Source: Gaiellasilicea sp963765705 (GTDB lineage: Bacteria; Actinomycetota; Thermoleophilia; Gaiellales; Gaiellaceae). From it: a stretch of 64,000 bases of DNA. Below the pieces are notes generated by a model that saw only the letters and a list, made by a program, of their open reading frames with translations, had not been told where the DNA came from and did no database searches. Location of the stretch: assembly GCA_963765705.1 (NCBI GenBank), contig CAVXXJ010000011.1, positions 372,001-436,000 of the forward strand. The letters are read 5' to 3'. Positions within the stretch are counted from its first letter, which is position 1. Every line of letters starts with the position of its first letter. Positions 8,362 to 15,077 of the stretch are shown in pieces. The translations under genes and the position numbers were made by a program.

Positions 8362-9810
8362 CTAGCAGTCGTAATAGAGGCCGAACTCGGCCGGATGGGG
8401 GCGGAGCCGGACGACGTCGACCTCGTTCTCGCGCTTCCAGTCGATCCAGGTGCGGATCAGGTCCTCGGTGAAGACGCCGCCGCGGAGCAGGAACGCGTGG
8501 TCGGCCTCGAGCGCGTCGAGCGCCTCGCCCAGCGATCCCGGAACCTGGGGCACGTCATGGCCGGCCTCCTCGAAGAGGTCGTAGTCGGCCGGGGCGCCCG
8601 GGTCGAGCCCGCGCTCGATCCCGTCGATGCCGGCCATCAGCATCGCCGAGAAAGCGAGGTAGGGGTTCGCCGCCGCGTCGGGGCAGCGGAACTCGATCCG
8701 CTTCGCCTTCGGCGAGTCGGAGTACATCGGGATCCGGATGCAGGCCGAGCGGTTGCGCTGCGAGTAGACGAGGTTCACCGGCGCCTCGTAGCCGGGGACG
8801 AGCCGCCGGTACGAGTTCGTCGTCGGGGCGCAGAAGGCGAGCAGCGCCGGTGCGTGCTCGAGCAGTCCGCCGACGTAGGAGCGGGCGAGCGCGGAGAGGC
8901 CCGCGTAGCCCGACTTGTCCGCCATCAGCGGCGTGCCCTCCTTCCAGAGGGACTGGTGGCAGTGCATCCCGGAGCCGTTGTCGCCGAAGATCGGCTTCGG
9001 CATGAAGGTCACGGACTTGCCGTGCGCCCGCGCGACGTTCTTGACCACGTACTTGTAGGTCATGACCTGGTCGGCCATCTTCGTCAGCGAGTCGAAACGG
9101 AGGTCGATCTCGCACTGGCCGCCGGAGGCGACCTCGTGGTGGTGGAACTCGCACGCGATCCCGAGCCGCTCGAGCGTCAGCACCATCGCGGTGCGCAGGT
9201 CGTGGAGCGAGTCGTGCGGCGCGGTCGGGAAGTACCCCTCCTTCGGCCGCGAGGTGTAGCCGAGACCGGGCTTCCCCGAGTTCCAGTACCCCTCGGACGA
9301 GTCGACCGAGTAACGCGCGGTGTTCGGGCCGAGCTCGTAGCTGACCTCGTCGAAGACGAAGAACTCGCACTCGGGGCCGACGAAGCACGTGTCCGCGATC
9401 CCGGTGGAGCGCAGGTACTCCTCGGCGCGCTTGGCGACGAGGCGCGGGTCGCGCGAGTAGCCCTCCTTCGTGATCGGGTCGGCGATCTCGCAGATCAGCG
9501 AGAGGGTCGCGGCCTCGGTGCCGGGGTCGAGGATCGCCGAGGTCGGGTCGGGCATCAGCAGCATGTCCGACTCGGAGATGCCCTGCCAGCCTCGGATCGA
9601 GGAGCCGTCGAAGCCGAGCCCGTCCTCGAACGCGCCCGCGTCGAGGGCCCGCAGCGGCAGCGTCATGTGCTGCCACGTGCCGAGCAGGTCGCAGAACTTG
9701 AGGTCGACCATCGAGACGCGCGTCTCGGCGGCCCATTCCAGTGCCTCGCGCGCGTCCGGCAGCGCCTCGTTGCCATTCGCGAGGTAGTGCTTGCTCTCCG
9801 TTTCCGACAT
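8362..9810 (-). CDS. glnA: Glutamine synthetase type I (first copy, operon with glnB-amtB)
   Basis: ATP-dependent synthesis of glutamine from glutamate and ammonia by a cytoplasmic dodecamer. The 482-residue protein shows GFDGSSIRGW (residues 67-75), the metal and glutamate segments EFHHHEVASGGQCEID and KPIFGDNGSGMHCHQS, and RLVPGYEAPVN. Tyr410 in ADYDLF aligns with the Tyr modified in adenylylated GS-I-beta enzymes. The frame is open for 44 codons upstream, but ATG 9810 is chosen: a strong GGAGGAG lies 8 bases before it, and the upstream part codes the leader terminator. It heads the operon and is preceded by an attenuator. Confidence 0.93.
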   Translation of the reverse strand: MSETESKHYLANGNEALPDAREALEWAAETRVSMVDLKFCDLLGTWQHMTLPLRALDAGAFEDGLGFDGSSIRGWQGISESDMLLMPDPTSAILDPGTEAATLSLICEIADPITKEGYSRDPRLVAKRAEEYLRSTGIADTCFVGPECEFFVFDEVSYELGPNTARYSVDSSEGYWNSGKPGLGYTSRPKEGYFPTAPHDSLHDLRTAMVLTLERLGIACEFHHHEVASGGQCEIDLRFDSLTKMADQVMTYKYVVKNVARAHGKSVTFMPKPIFGDNGSGMHCHQSLWKEGTPLMADKSGYAGLSALARSYVGGLLEHAPALLAFCAPTTNSYRRLVPGYEAPVNLVYSQRNRSACIRIPMYSDSPKAKRIEFRCPDAAANPYLAFSAMLMAGIDGIERGLDPGAPADYDLFEEAGHDVPQVPGSLGEALDALEADHAFLLRGGVFTEDLIRTWIDWKRENEVDVVRLRPHPAEFGLYYDC

Positions 9811-9840
9811 CTCCCGTCTCCTCCTGCGTTGGACCACAAA

Positions 9841-9906
9841 AAAAGCGCCCAGAGCTAGAAGCTCTGAGGCGCCATTGCCTCGGAACCGCCTTCGCCGGCG
9901 GAACCT
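9841..9906 (-). promoter_or_regulatory. glnA leader: tandem hexaloop hairpins overlapping an intrinsic terminator (ANTAR-type antiterminator)
   Basis: In the direction of transcription: hairpin P1 (9901-9886, CCGCC-GGCGAA-GGCGG), 4-base linker, hairpin P2 (9881-9866, GAGGC-AATGGC-GCCTC), then a 12-bp terminator stem (9872-9845, one bulged T) ending in TTTTTTT. The 3' arm of P2 is part of the terminator's 5' arm, so the two cannot coexist. Two neighbouring hairpins with 6-base loops, the second with A at loop position 1 and G at position 4, is the pattern bound by ANTAR proteins such as EutV and NasR. The P1 loop has G rather than A first. Confidence 0.65.
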
Positions 9907-9912
9907 GTCGAG

Positions 9913-9942
9913 ACCGTAGCACGGGAATCGGTTGGACGGCAA
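9913..9942 (-). promoter_or_regulatory. Promoter of the glnA-glnB-amtB operon
   Basis: TTGCCG (9942-9937), 18-base spacer and TACGGT (9918-9913) preceded by TGC place the start of transcription near 9906, giving a leader of about 96 bases. Its -35 abuts the -35 of the divergent promoter. Confidence 0.5.
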
Positions 9943-9961
9943 CCGCGCGCGCTGGTAGAGT
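9932..9961 (+). promoter_or_regulatory. Divergent promoter of the ABC exporter operon
   Basis: TTGGAC (9932-9937), 18-base spacer, TAGAGT (9956-9961). Expected transcription start about 9968, just ahead of a seven-codon reading frame at 9971. Confidence 0.5.
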
Positions 9962-9970
9962 CGCGGCTCG

Positions 9971-9994
9971 ATGAGATTCCTCGCTCACATCTAG
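9971..9994 (+). CDS. Putative seven-residue leader peptide (MRFLAHI)
   Basis: ATG 9971 to TAG 9994 encodes MRFLAHI. It lies 2-4 bases behind the predicted transcription start and so would be translated without a ribosome binding site. A hairpin follows at about 10008-10033, then the Shine-Dalgarno and start of the ABC ATPase. Position and size fit a leader peptide that couples ribosome behaviour to expression of the exporter. It is too short to be supported by similarity. Confidence 0.35.
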   Translation: MRFLAHI

Positions 9995-10007
9995 GTCACC
10001 CGTTGCC

Positions 10008-10033
10008 GCGGCCCGCCGTAGTGCGGGCGCCGC
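10008..10033 (+). promoter_or_regulatory. Leader hairpin between the short reading frame and the ABC ATPase gene
   Basis: GCGGC (10008-10012) pairs with GCCGC (10029-10033), and inside it CCGC pairs with GCGG around loop CGTAGT. There is no T run, so it is not an obvious terminator; it may influence translation or pausing. Confidence 0.35.
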
Positions 10034-10079
10034 GTGCTTGTGGTCCTGGGGTTTCTTGTGAAGTGAAGGAGTTTCCGAG

Positions 10080-10961
10080 ATGTCAGAGGTAGTCGAAATG
10101 CATCGCTCAATGCCAATCGACGGCGTGTCGAACAACGGCAAGGCCGTGCCGGCGGTCGAGGTTCATGACCTCCGCAAGGAGTTCTCGCGCCGCGACAAGA
10201 AGGCGGGCCGCTTCGCGCGCAAGAAGCGCGCGGCGCTGACGGGCGTCACGTTCACGATGGAGCGGGGCGAGTGCGTCGCGATCCTGGGCCAGAACGGCTC
10301 GGGCAAGTCGACGCTGGTCCGCCTGCTCTCGACGCTGCTCTTCCACGACGGCGGCAGCGCCCGCGTGTTCGGCCACGACGTCTTCACCGATCCGCGTCCG
10401 GTGCGGAGGCTCGTCAACCGGGTCTCCGTCGAGGCGAGCTTCTTCAAGAAGATGTCCGCCGGCGAGAACCTGCATTACGCCGCGCGGTACTACGGCATGG
10501 GCCCGCGGGAGACCCGCGTCAAGATCCCCGCGATCCTGACGAAGGTCGGCTTCCCGCTCGACCGGCGCACCGAGCCGATGGAGAACCTGTCGCGCGGGAT
10601 GCAGCAGAAGGTCGCGCTCGCGCGGGCGCTGCTCACCTCGCCGGTGCTGCTGCTGCTCGACGAGCCGACGACCGGGCTCGATCCGCGCTCGAAGCTGGAG
10701 GTGCAGGACTTCGTCCGCGAGGTGCGGCAGACGCACGACGCGACGATCCTGCTGTGCACGCACGACCTCGCCGAGGCCGAGGCGCTCGCGGACCGCGTCG
10801 GCATCCTCGACCGCGGCGAGCTCCTCTTCCTCGAGACCGTGCCGGAGATCCTGAAGCGCTTCGGAGTCGAGACCCTGGAGCAGGCGTTCTTCGCCGCCAC
10901 CGGCCGCGAGTTCGAGGCCGAGGTCGACGAGGACGACGAGGACCGGGAGGTGTTCGCATGA
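10080..10961 (+). CDS. ABC transporter ATPase, drug/lipid export type
   Basis: The 293-residue cytoplasmic ATPase has a basic 45-residue N-terminal extension, Walker A LGQNGSGKST, the signature LSRGMQQK in place of LSGGQ, Walker B LLLLDEPTTGLD and the H-loop THDLAEAE. The subgroup (VSVEASFFKKMSAGENL, long acidic C-tail) is that of exporters such as DrrA-like or NatA-like systems. It energises the ABC-2 permease encoded downstream at 11029. The start ATG 10080 has GAAGGAG about 12 bases upstream. The substrate cannot be told from the sequence. Confidence 0.88.
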   Translation: MSEVVEMHRSMPIDGVSNNGKAVPAVEVHDLRKEFSRRDKKAGRFARKKRAALTGVTFTMERGECVAILGQNGSGKSTLVRLLSTLLFHDGGSARVFGHDVFTDPRPVRRLVNRVSVEASFFKKMSAGENLHYAARYYGMGPRETRVKIPAILTKVGFPLDRRTEPMENLSRGMQQKVALARALLTSPVLLLLDEPTTGLDPRSKLEVQDFVREVRQTHDATILLCTHDLAEAEALADRVGILDRGELLFLETVPEILKRFGVETLEQAFFAATGREFEAEVDEDDEDREVFA

Positions 10962-11028
10962 CCGGCGTCGGCTCGACGGAGCCGGCCAATAGCGGAAGGG
11001 CCGGCTCTGCCGGCCCTGGAGCGAAGCC

Positions 11029-11862
11029 ATGAGAGCTGCCGCTTCAACGCTCCGAGCAGAGCTGATCGGTCTCGGCGGCGTCGTCGAGCGCAACGTCTAC
11101 CTGACGCGCCGCTACATCTGGTGGGACGTCGCGTTCATGGTCTGGACGATCGCGAACACGCTCACGATCGTCTTCATCGCGAAGGGGATCGAGGCGACCG
11201 GCGGCTCGATCGACGTCACCCGCACGACGACGACGCTGCTGATCGGCGCCGTCGTCTGGGCCTACCTCGGGATCCTGTTCGAGTTCATGACCGAGACGGT
11301 GGCGTGGGAGCGCTGGGAGGGAACCATCGAGTACACGTTCATGGCGCCCCTCTCGCGGGCGATGCACCTCGCCGGCGCGGGCTTCTTCGCCGTGCTCTAC
11401 GGCCTGATCCGGGCGATCATCCTCTTCATCGTCGTCGCGTTCTTCTTCGACCTGTCGCTGCCGAACGCTGACTTCGTCGCGGCGTTCGTCGTGCTCGTCG
11501 CGGGCTCGCTCGCATTCATCGGCATCGGGGTCATGACCGCGGTGCTGCCGCTGATCTCGCCTGAGAAGGGCGCCCAGCTCGGCTTCGTCGCGCAAGGGAT
11601 GCTGCTCGTGGTCTCTGGCGTCTACTACCCCACCGACGTGCTGCCGCGCTGGATGGAATGGCTCTCCGTGATCTCGCCGGCCACCTACGTGCTCGACGGG
11701 ATCAGGGAGGCCATCCTCGACGGCGCGGGCGTCTCGACGATGTGGGACGAGATCTGGCCGCTGCTCCTGATCGGCGCCGTCGCGGCCCCGGTCGGGCTCT
11801 GGGTCTTCCGCCGCGGCGAGATCTATGCGAAGAAGCACGGGAAGCTGAAGCGGTCGGGTTAG
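11029..11862 (+). CDS. ABC-2 type transporter permease
   Basis: A 277-residue integral membrane protein with six predicted helices (about residues 35-55, 65-85, 115-140, 148-170, 180-200 and 240-260) and the ABC-2 signature region GVYYPTDVLPRWMEWLSVISPATYVLDGIRE. It forms an exporter with the ATPase at 10080; the 67-base gap between the genes holds a short GC hairpin (GGCCGGC / GCCGGCC). Its stop lies only 6 bases before the -10 of the second glnA, so the glnA promoter sits at the end of this gene. Confidence 0.85.
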   Translation: MRAAASTLRAELIGLGGVVERNVYLTRRYIWWDVAFMVWTIANTLTIVFIAKGIEATGGSIDVTRTTTTLLIGAVVWAYLGILFEFMTETVAWERWEGTIEYTFMAPLSRAMHLAGAGFFAVLYGLIRAIILFIVVAFFFDLSLPNADFVAAFVVLVAGSLAFIGIGVMTAVLPLISPEKGAQLGFVAQGMLLVVSGVYYPTDVLPRWMEWLSVISPATYVLDGIREAILDGAGVSTMWDEIWPLLLIGAVAAPVGLWVFRRGEIYAKKHGKLKRSG

Positions 11863-11873
11863 GGTGTTAGACT
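11845..11873 (+). promoter_or_regulatory. Weak promoter of the second glnA
   Basis: CTGAAG (11845-11850), 17-base spacer, TAGACT (11868-11873) place the transcript start near 11880, directly before the leader hairpin. The -35 is poor, so activation may be needed. Confidence 0.4.
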
Positions 11874-11883
11874 CGCCGAGGTT

Positions 11884-11930
11884 TTGAGGCAACGGGGCCT
11901 CAGGCGGATCGCCGCCTGGGGCCCTTTTTT
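11884..11930 (+). promoter_or_regulatory. Second glnA leader: hexaloop hairpin overlapping an intrinsic terminator
   Basis: Hairpin GAGGC-AACGGG-GCCTC (11886-11901) is followed by a 13-pair terminator stem (11895-11907 with 11912-11924, loop ATCG) and TTTTTT (11925-11930). As in the first glnA leader, the 3' arm of the hairpin is inside the 5' arm of the terminator, and the loop again has A at position 1 and G at position 4. The two leaders match in the shared pattern GAGGCAAYGGNGCCTCAG although the genes and strands differ. No upstream P1 hairpin was found here. Confidence 0.65.
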
Positions 11931-11953
11931 CTTTCATCAAGGAGGAAGACGGC

Positions 11954-13357
11954 ATGGCGATGATCGAGAGCAAGCACCGGGCGACGTCCGAGCCCGGCTC
12001 GCGCAAGCGGGTCCTGAAGGAGATCGAGCAGCAGAAGGTCGCGTACGTGCTCTTCTGGTTCACCGACCTCGAGGGGCACCTGAAGAGCTTCGCGATCACT
12101 CCGGGCGAGGTCGAGGCGGCGCTCGACGACGGGATGGGCTTCGACGGGTCGTCGATCACGGGCTTCAACGCGATCGAGGAGTCGGACATGGTCGCGATCC
12201 CCGACCCGGAGACGTTCCGGATCATGCCGCAGCGCGCCGAGGGCGCCATCCACCCGCAGTCCGGCGTTCCGTTTCCCCCCGAAGCGGTCGTCGGCCGGAT
12301 GATCTGCGACATCGTCAAGCCGGACGGGACGCCGTACGAGGGCGATCCGCGCTACATGCTCCGCAAGGCGCTCGAGCGGATGCAGGCCATGGGCTTCGAC
12401 ACCTTCAACATCGGGCCCGAGCTCGAGTACTTCCTCTTCGAGGACAACAAGGGCACGGTTGCGCTCGACGAGGGCGGCTACTTCGCGATGACCGCACTCG
12501 ACGCCGCCACCGAGCTGCGGAACGAGACGATCCAGGCGCTCGAGGCGATGGGAATCCCGATCGAGTACCACCACCACGAGGTGGCGCCGTCGCAGCACGA
12601 GATCGACATGCGCTACTCACCCGCGCTCGAGATGGCTGACGCGACGATCACGTACCGGCTGATCGTGAAGGAGATCGCGGCGAAGAACGGCGTCTACGCG
12701 ACGTTCATGCCGAAGCCGCTGTTCGGTGAGAACGGCTCGGGCATGCACACGCACATGTCGCTCTTCACCGACGGCCGCAACCAGTTCTTTGACGCCGACG
12801 ACCCGCATCACCTCTCGCCGACTGCGAAGGCCTTCATCGCCGGCCTGCTCCGGCACGCGCGCGAGCTGTCGGCGGTGTTCGCGCAGTGGGTGAACTCGTA
12901 CAAGCGGCTGGTGCCGGGCTACGAGGCGCCGGTGTACGTGGCGTGGTCGCAGCGGAACCGTTCGGCGCTCGTCCGGATCCCGCTCTACAAGCCGGGGTCG
13001 GAGCAGGGGACGCGCGCCGAGATCCGCTGCCCGGATCCGGCCTGCAACCCGTACCTGACGTTCGCGGCCCTGCTCCACGCAGGCCTGGAGGGGATCGAGC
13101 AAGGCTACGAGCTCGAGGAGCCGATGGACTCGAACCTCTACCACCTCTCAGCAGCGGAGCGGCAGGAGCGCGGCATCGTGGCGCTCCCCGGCACGCTTGG
13201 GGAGGCCGTCGAGGAGCTTGCGGGCTCGGAGCTGATGAAGAAGGCGCTCGGCGATCACATCCACGAGCGCTACGTCGAGATCAAGCGCAAGGAATGGGAC
13301 GATTACCGGATTCAGCTGACGCAGTGGGAGCTCGACCGCTACCTGGCGGTGCTCTAG
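11954..13357 (+). CDS. glnA: Glutamine synthetase type I (second copy)
   Basis: The 467-residue protein carries GFDGSSITGFN, the glutamate/ammonium region EYHHHEVAPSQHEIDMRYS, KPLFGENGSGMHTHMS and RLVPGYEAPVYVAWSQRNRS. It begins with FTDLEGHLKSFAI rather than the shorter type I-beta N-terminus, and NLYHLS at the adenylylation position, so it is closer to the GlnA2 or I-alpha-like group than to the copy at 8362. Shine-Dalgarno GGAGG (11941-11945) supports ATG 11954. It appears monocistronic, with an attenuator before and a terminator after. Having two GS-I copies is common in actinobacteria; some extra copies act on other amines, which cannot be excluded. Confidence 0.92.
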   Translation: MAMIESKHRATSEPGSRKRVLKEIEQQKVAYVLFWFTDLEGHLKSFAITPGEVEAALDDGMGFDGSSITGFNAIEESDMVAIPDPETFRIMPQRAEGAIHPQSGVPFPPEAVVGRMICDIVKPDGTPYEGDPRYMLRKALERMQAMGFDTFNIGPELEYFLFEDNKGTVALDEGGYFAMTALDAATELRNETIQALEAMGIPIEYHHHEVAPSQHEIDMRYSPALEMADATITYRLIVKEIAAKNGVYATFMPKPLFGENGSGMHTHMSLFTDGRNQFFDADDPHHLSPTAKAFIAGLLRHARELSAVFAQWVNSYKRLVPGYEAPVYVAWSQRNRSALVRIPLYKPGSEQGTRAEIRCPDPACNPYLTFAALLHAGLEGIEQGYELEEPMDSNLYHLSAAERQERGIVALPGTLGEAVEELAGSELMKKALGDHIHERYVEIKRKEWDDYRIQLTQWELDRYLAVL

Positions 13358-13450
13358 AAACTCGACTGGACTTCGAGCTCGGCGACGTTCAAAATCGACG
13401 GCAGGGCTGCGGTGCTAGGCGAGTGCCGCGACCTCAACTGACGGCCGATT

Positions 13451-13484
13451 GCGGGCTCTCCTCTGGGGAGCCCGCGGTCGTTTT
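13451..13484 (+). terminator. Intrinsic terminator of the second glnA
   Basis: GCGGGCTC pairs with GAGCCCGC around an 8-9 base loop and is followed by GGTCGTTTT. It sits about 95 bases after the glnA stop. Confidence 0.65.
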
Positions 13485-13574
13485 GCACGGGGAAACCATT
13501 TTCCCCCGGTGAGCCCCGTTCTTCTTTGGGGCGCCGCGCGGCGCGTTTCCGGGGCTGCGCCGAGATGAACTCGG

Positions 13575-14711
13575 CTAGCCGAGCTGCACGCGAGCTCCGT
13601 GGCGCGTTCCCGGCTCCGAGACGATCAGGAGCGCGGGGCTGCCTCTGTGCCGAATCACGACCTCGAACCGGTGGCGCCGGCCACGCGGGCCGTCCAGGAG
13701 GGAAATCGGCCGCACGGCGAGCCGGCGCCCGTGGGCGTCCACCAGCTCAGCCCGCAGGCGTCCGGAGAGAGCGACCGCGGACCCGCTGACGCAGAGCGGT
13801 CTTCCCGCGCGTTGGCCGTACGCCGGCGATTCGATGAGGATCCGGCCGCCCGTGAGCCCGAAGTTGCGGCGCGGTACCGGCGAAGCTGGACGAGAGGGAG
13901 CGCCGCCGCGGGAGACCAAGGTCGGCTGCCCTGCGACCAGTAGTCGCAGCGCCTCCACTCCTGTCACCTGCGTGACGGTGTAGACGAGCTGCGCGTGGGC
14001 GAGGTGTGTGCGGGTGCTCGCGACGAGGGGAAATGTCCTCGAGACGTCGACCTCGGCCACACGCCCGACCTGCCGCCAGCCGAGGATCCGGGCCTTGCGC
14101 GGGATCGCCGTCGAGATGCCTGCTGCACGCTCGGCGCGGCTCGGGCCGCGGAAGAGCTGAGAGAGAGCGATCCCGAGATCGTCCGAGTAGCGATGCCGCA
14201 CGACGGGCGCCAGCGTCCCGTTGCGGACGAAGTAGGCCTTCCCGCGCCGCGCGAGCCCACACGGTGTCCGCGCCTCCCGCAGCCGCCCCGCGACCTCGGT
14301 AAGACGGTACGAGCCATTCGAGTCATTCGTCGCGACGTCGCTGCGGGCACGGAACACGCCCTGGAAGTACCCCATCGGCGTCAGCCGCAGCGGCCCGCCC
14401 CAGAGCGGCCGCGGCTCCGCGAAGACGAGGTACCGCCGGCCGACCTCCACTCCGAGCTCAAGCTGCGGGATCGAAATCGACCAGAGAGTCGCCGTCCTCG
14501 CGCCCGCCCCCCGGTAGACACGCACGTCGCGGAAGCGAAGCCGATCGAGGCGGCCGTGCACCGCTTGCCGTTCGGACAGCACGCCGGTGAAGACCACTCG
14601 CGCGTCGCGCTCGAGCTGCTGACGGCCCACGCGGACGAGGCTCGTCGCGGTCGCGTCGCCCGCGAGTCCGCAGAGGCAGACACCCGCGGCGACCACCGCG
14701 ATGAGGCGCAC
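13575..14711 (-). CDS. Secreted GerMN / Gmad2 domain protein
   Basis: The 378-residue protein has a signal peptide (MRLIAVVAAGVCLCGLAG), an N-terminal beta domain (VVFTGVLSERQ...RFRDVRVYRG), a GerMN domain at about 170-265 (IPRKARILGWRQVGRVAEVDVS, LAHAQLVYTVTQV, VEALRLLVAG) and a Gmad2-type immunoglobulin-like domain at about 280-375 (ILIESPAYGQRAGRPLCVSGSA). GerMN and Gmad2 occur in Bacillus germination proteins, but also in many non-sporulating actinobacteria, such as LpqB-like proteins, where they are envelope domains. A role at the cell surface is likely; no germination genes are nearby. Confidence 0.75.
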   Translation of the reverse strand: MRLIAVVAAGVCLCGLAGDATATSLVRVGRQQLERDARVVFTGVLSERQAVHGRLDRLRFRDVRVYRGAGARTATLWSISIPQLELGVEVGRRYLVFAEPRPLWGGPLRLTPMGYFQGVFRARSDVATNDSNGSYRLTEVAGRLREARTPCGLARRGKAYFVRNGTLAPVVRHRYSDDLGIALSQLFRGPSRAERAAGISTAIPRKARILGWRQVGRVAEVDVSRTFPLVASTRTHLAHAQLVYTVTQVTGVEALRLLVAGQPTLVSRGGAPSRPASPVPRRNFGLTGGRILIESPAYGQRAGRPLCVSGSAVALSGRLRAELVDAHGRRLAVRPISLLDGPRGRRHRFEVVIRHRGSPALLIVSEPGTRHGARVQLG

Positions 14712-14715
14712 GCGG

Positions 14716-14967
14716 CTAGAGGAACTTTCGGATCGACTCGCGCAGGACGCTGAGGCCGATCACGCGCGTGCCTTCGTCGATCGCGCCGATCGCCTCAGCG
14801 GGAACGATCCGGCGTCCACGCATGAAGCCCGAACGGACGGCAAGCGCATCCGGCACGTCCGGCTTGCTGCCGTACATCGGGGACTCGACGCGGCCGATCA
14901 CCCGTCCGCGCACATCTGCGACGAGAAAGCCTTTGACGCCGCGGAGGTCGAGTTCGAGGGTGCTCAT
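14716..14967 (-). CDS. PRC-barrel domain protein
   Basis: An 83-residue protein consisting of one PRC barrel: GVKGFLVADVRGRVIGRVES, then FMRGRRIVPAEAIGAID and a final strand TRVIGLSVL. PRC barrels are small adaptor domains found in RimM, photosynthetic reaction centre H subunits and many stand-alone actinobacterial proteins of unknown function. ATG 14967 is preferred because the barrel begins at once; an in-frame ATG at 15009 would add 14 residues and cannot be ruled out. Its stop is 5 bases before the GerMN gene start, so both are probably one transcript. Confidence 0.65.
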   Translation of the reverse strand: MSTLELDLRGVKGFLVADVRGRVIGRVESPMYGSKPDVPDALAVRSGFMRGRRIVPAEAIGAIDEGTRVIGLSVLRESIRKFL

Positions 14968-15065
14968 CTGCGTAGAACCTATTCCCGCTCCGTGAAGTTT
15001 CTCCCACACGTTGCGTAAGAAGTTTGTAAGCGACTGCCCGAGCGTAAAGCGTCGACTGGACGACC

Positions 15066-15071
15066 TAGACT
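15066..15071 (+). promoter_or_regulatory. Candidate -10 (TAGACT) of the kinase-ANTAR operon
   Basis: TAGACT ends six bases before ATG 15078, consistent with a leaderless mRNA. No clear -35. Confidence 0.45.
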
Positions 15072-15077
15072 CCGTCG

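Noticed and set aside
9811..9942. N-terminal extension of glnA by 44 codons from the upstream in-frame start
   Set aside because: The extension would translate the leader hairpins and terminator; it is arginine-rich and ATG 9810 has a strong Shine-Dalgarno.
10958..11032. A 24-codon frame linking the ABC ATPase and permease genes (ATGA overlaps at both ends)
   Set aside because: Composition is low-complexity (GRAGSAGPG) over a GC hairpin; more likely an intergenic linker than a gene, though coupling of translation cannot be excluded.
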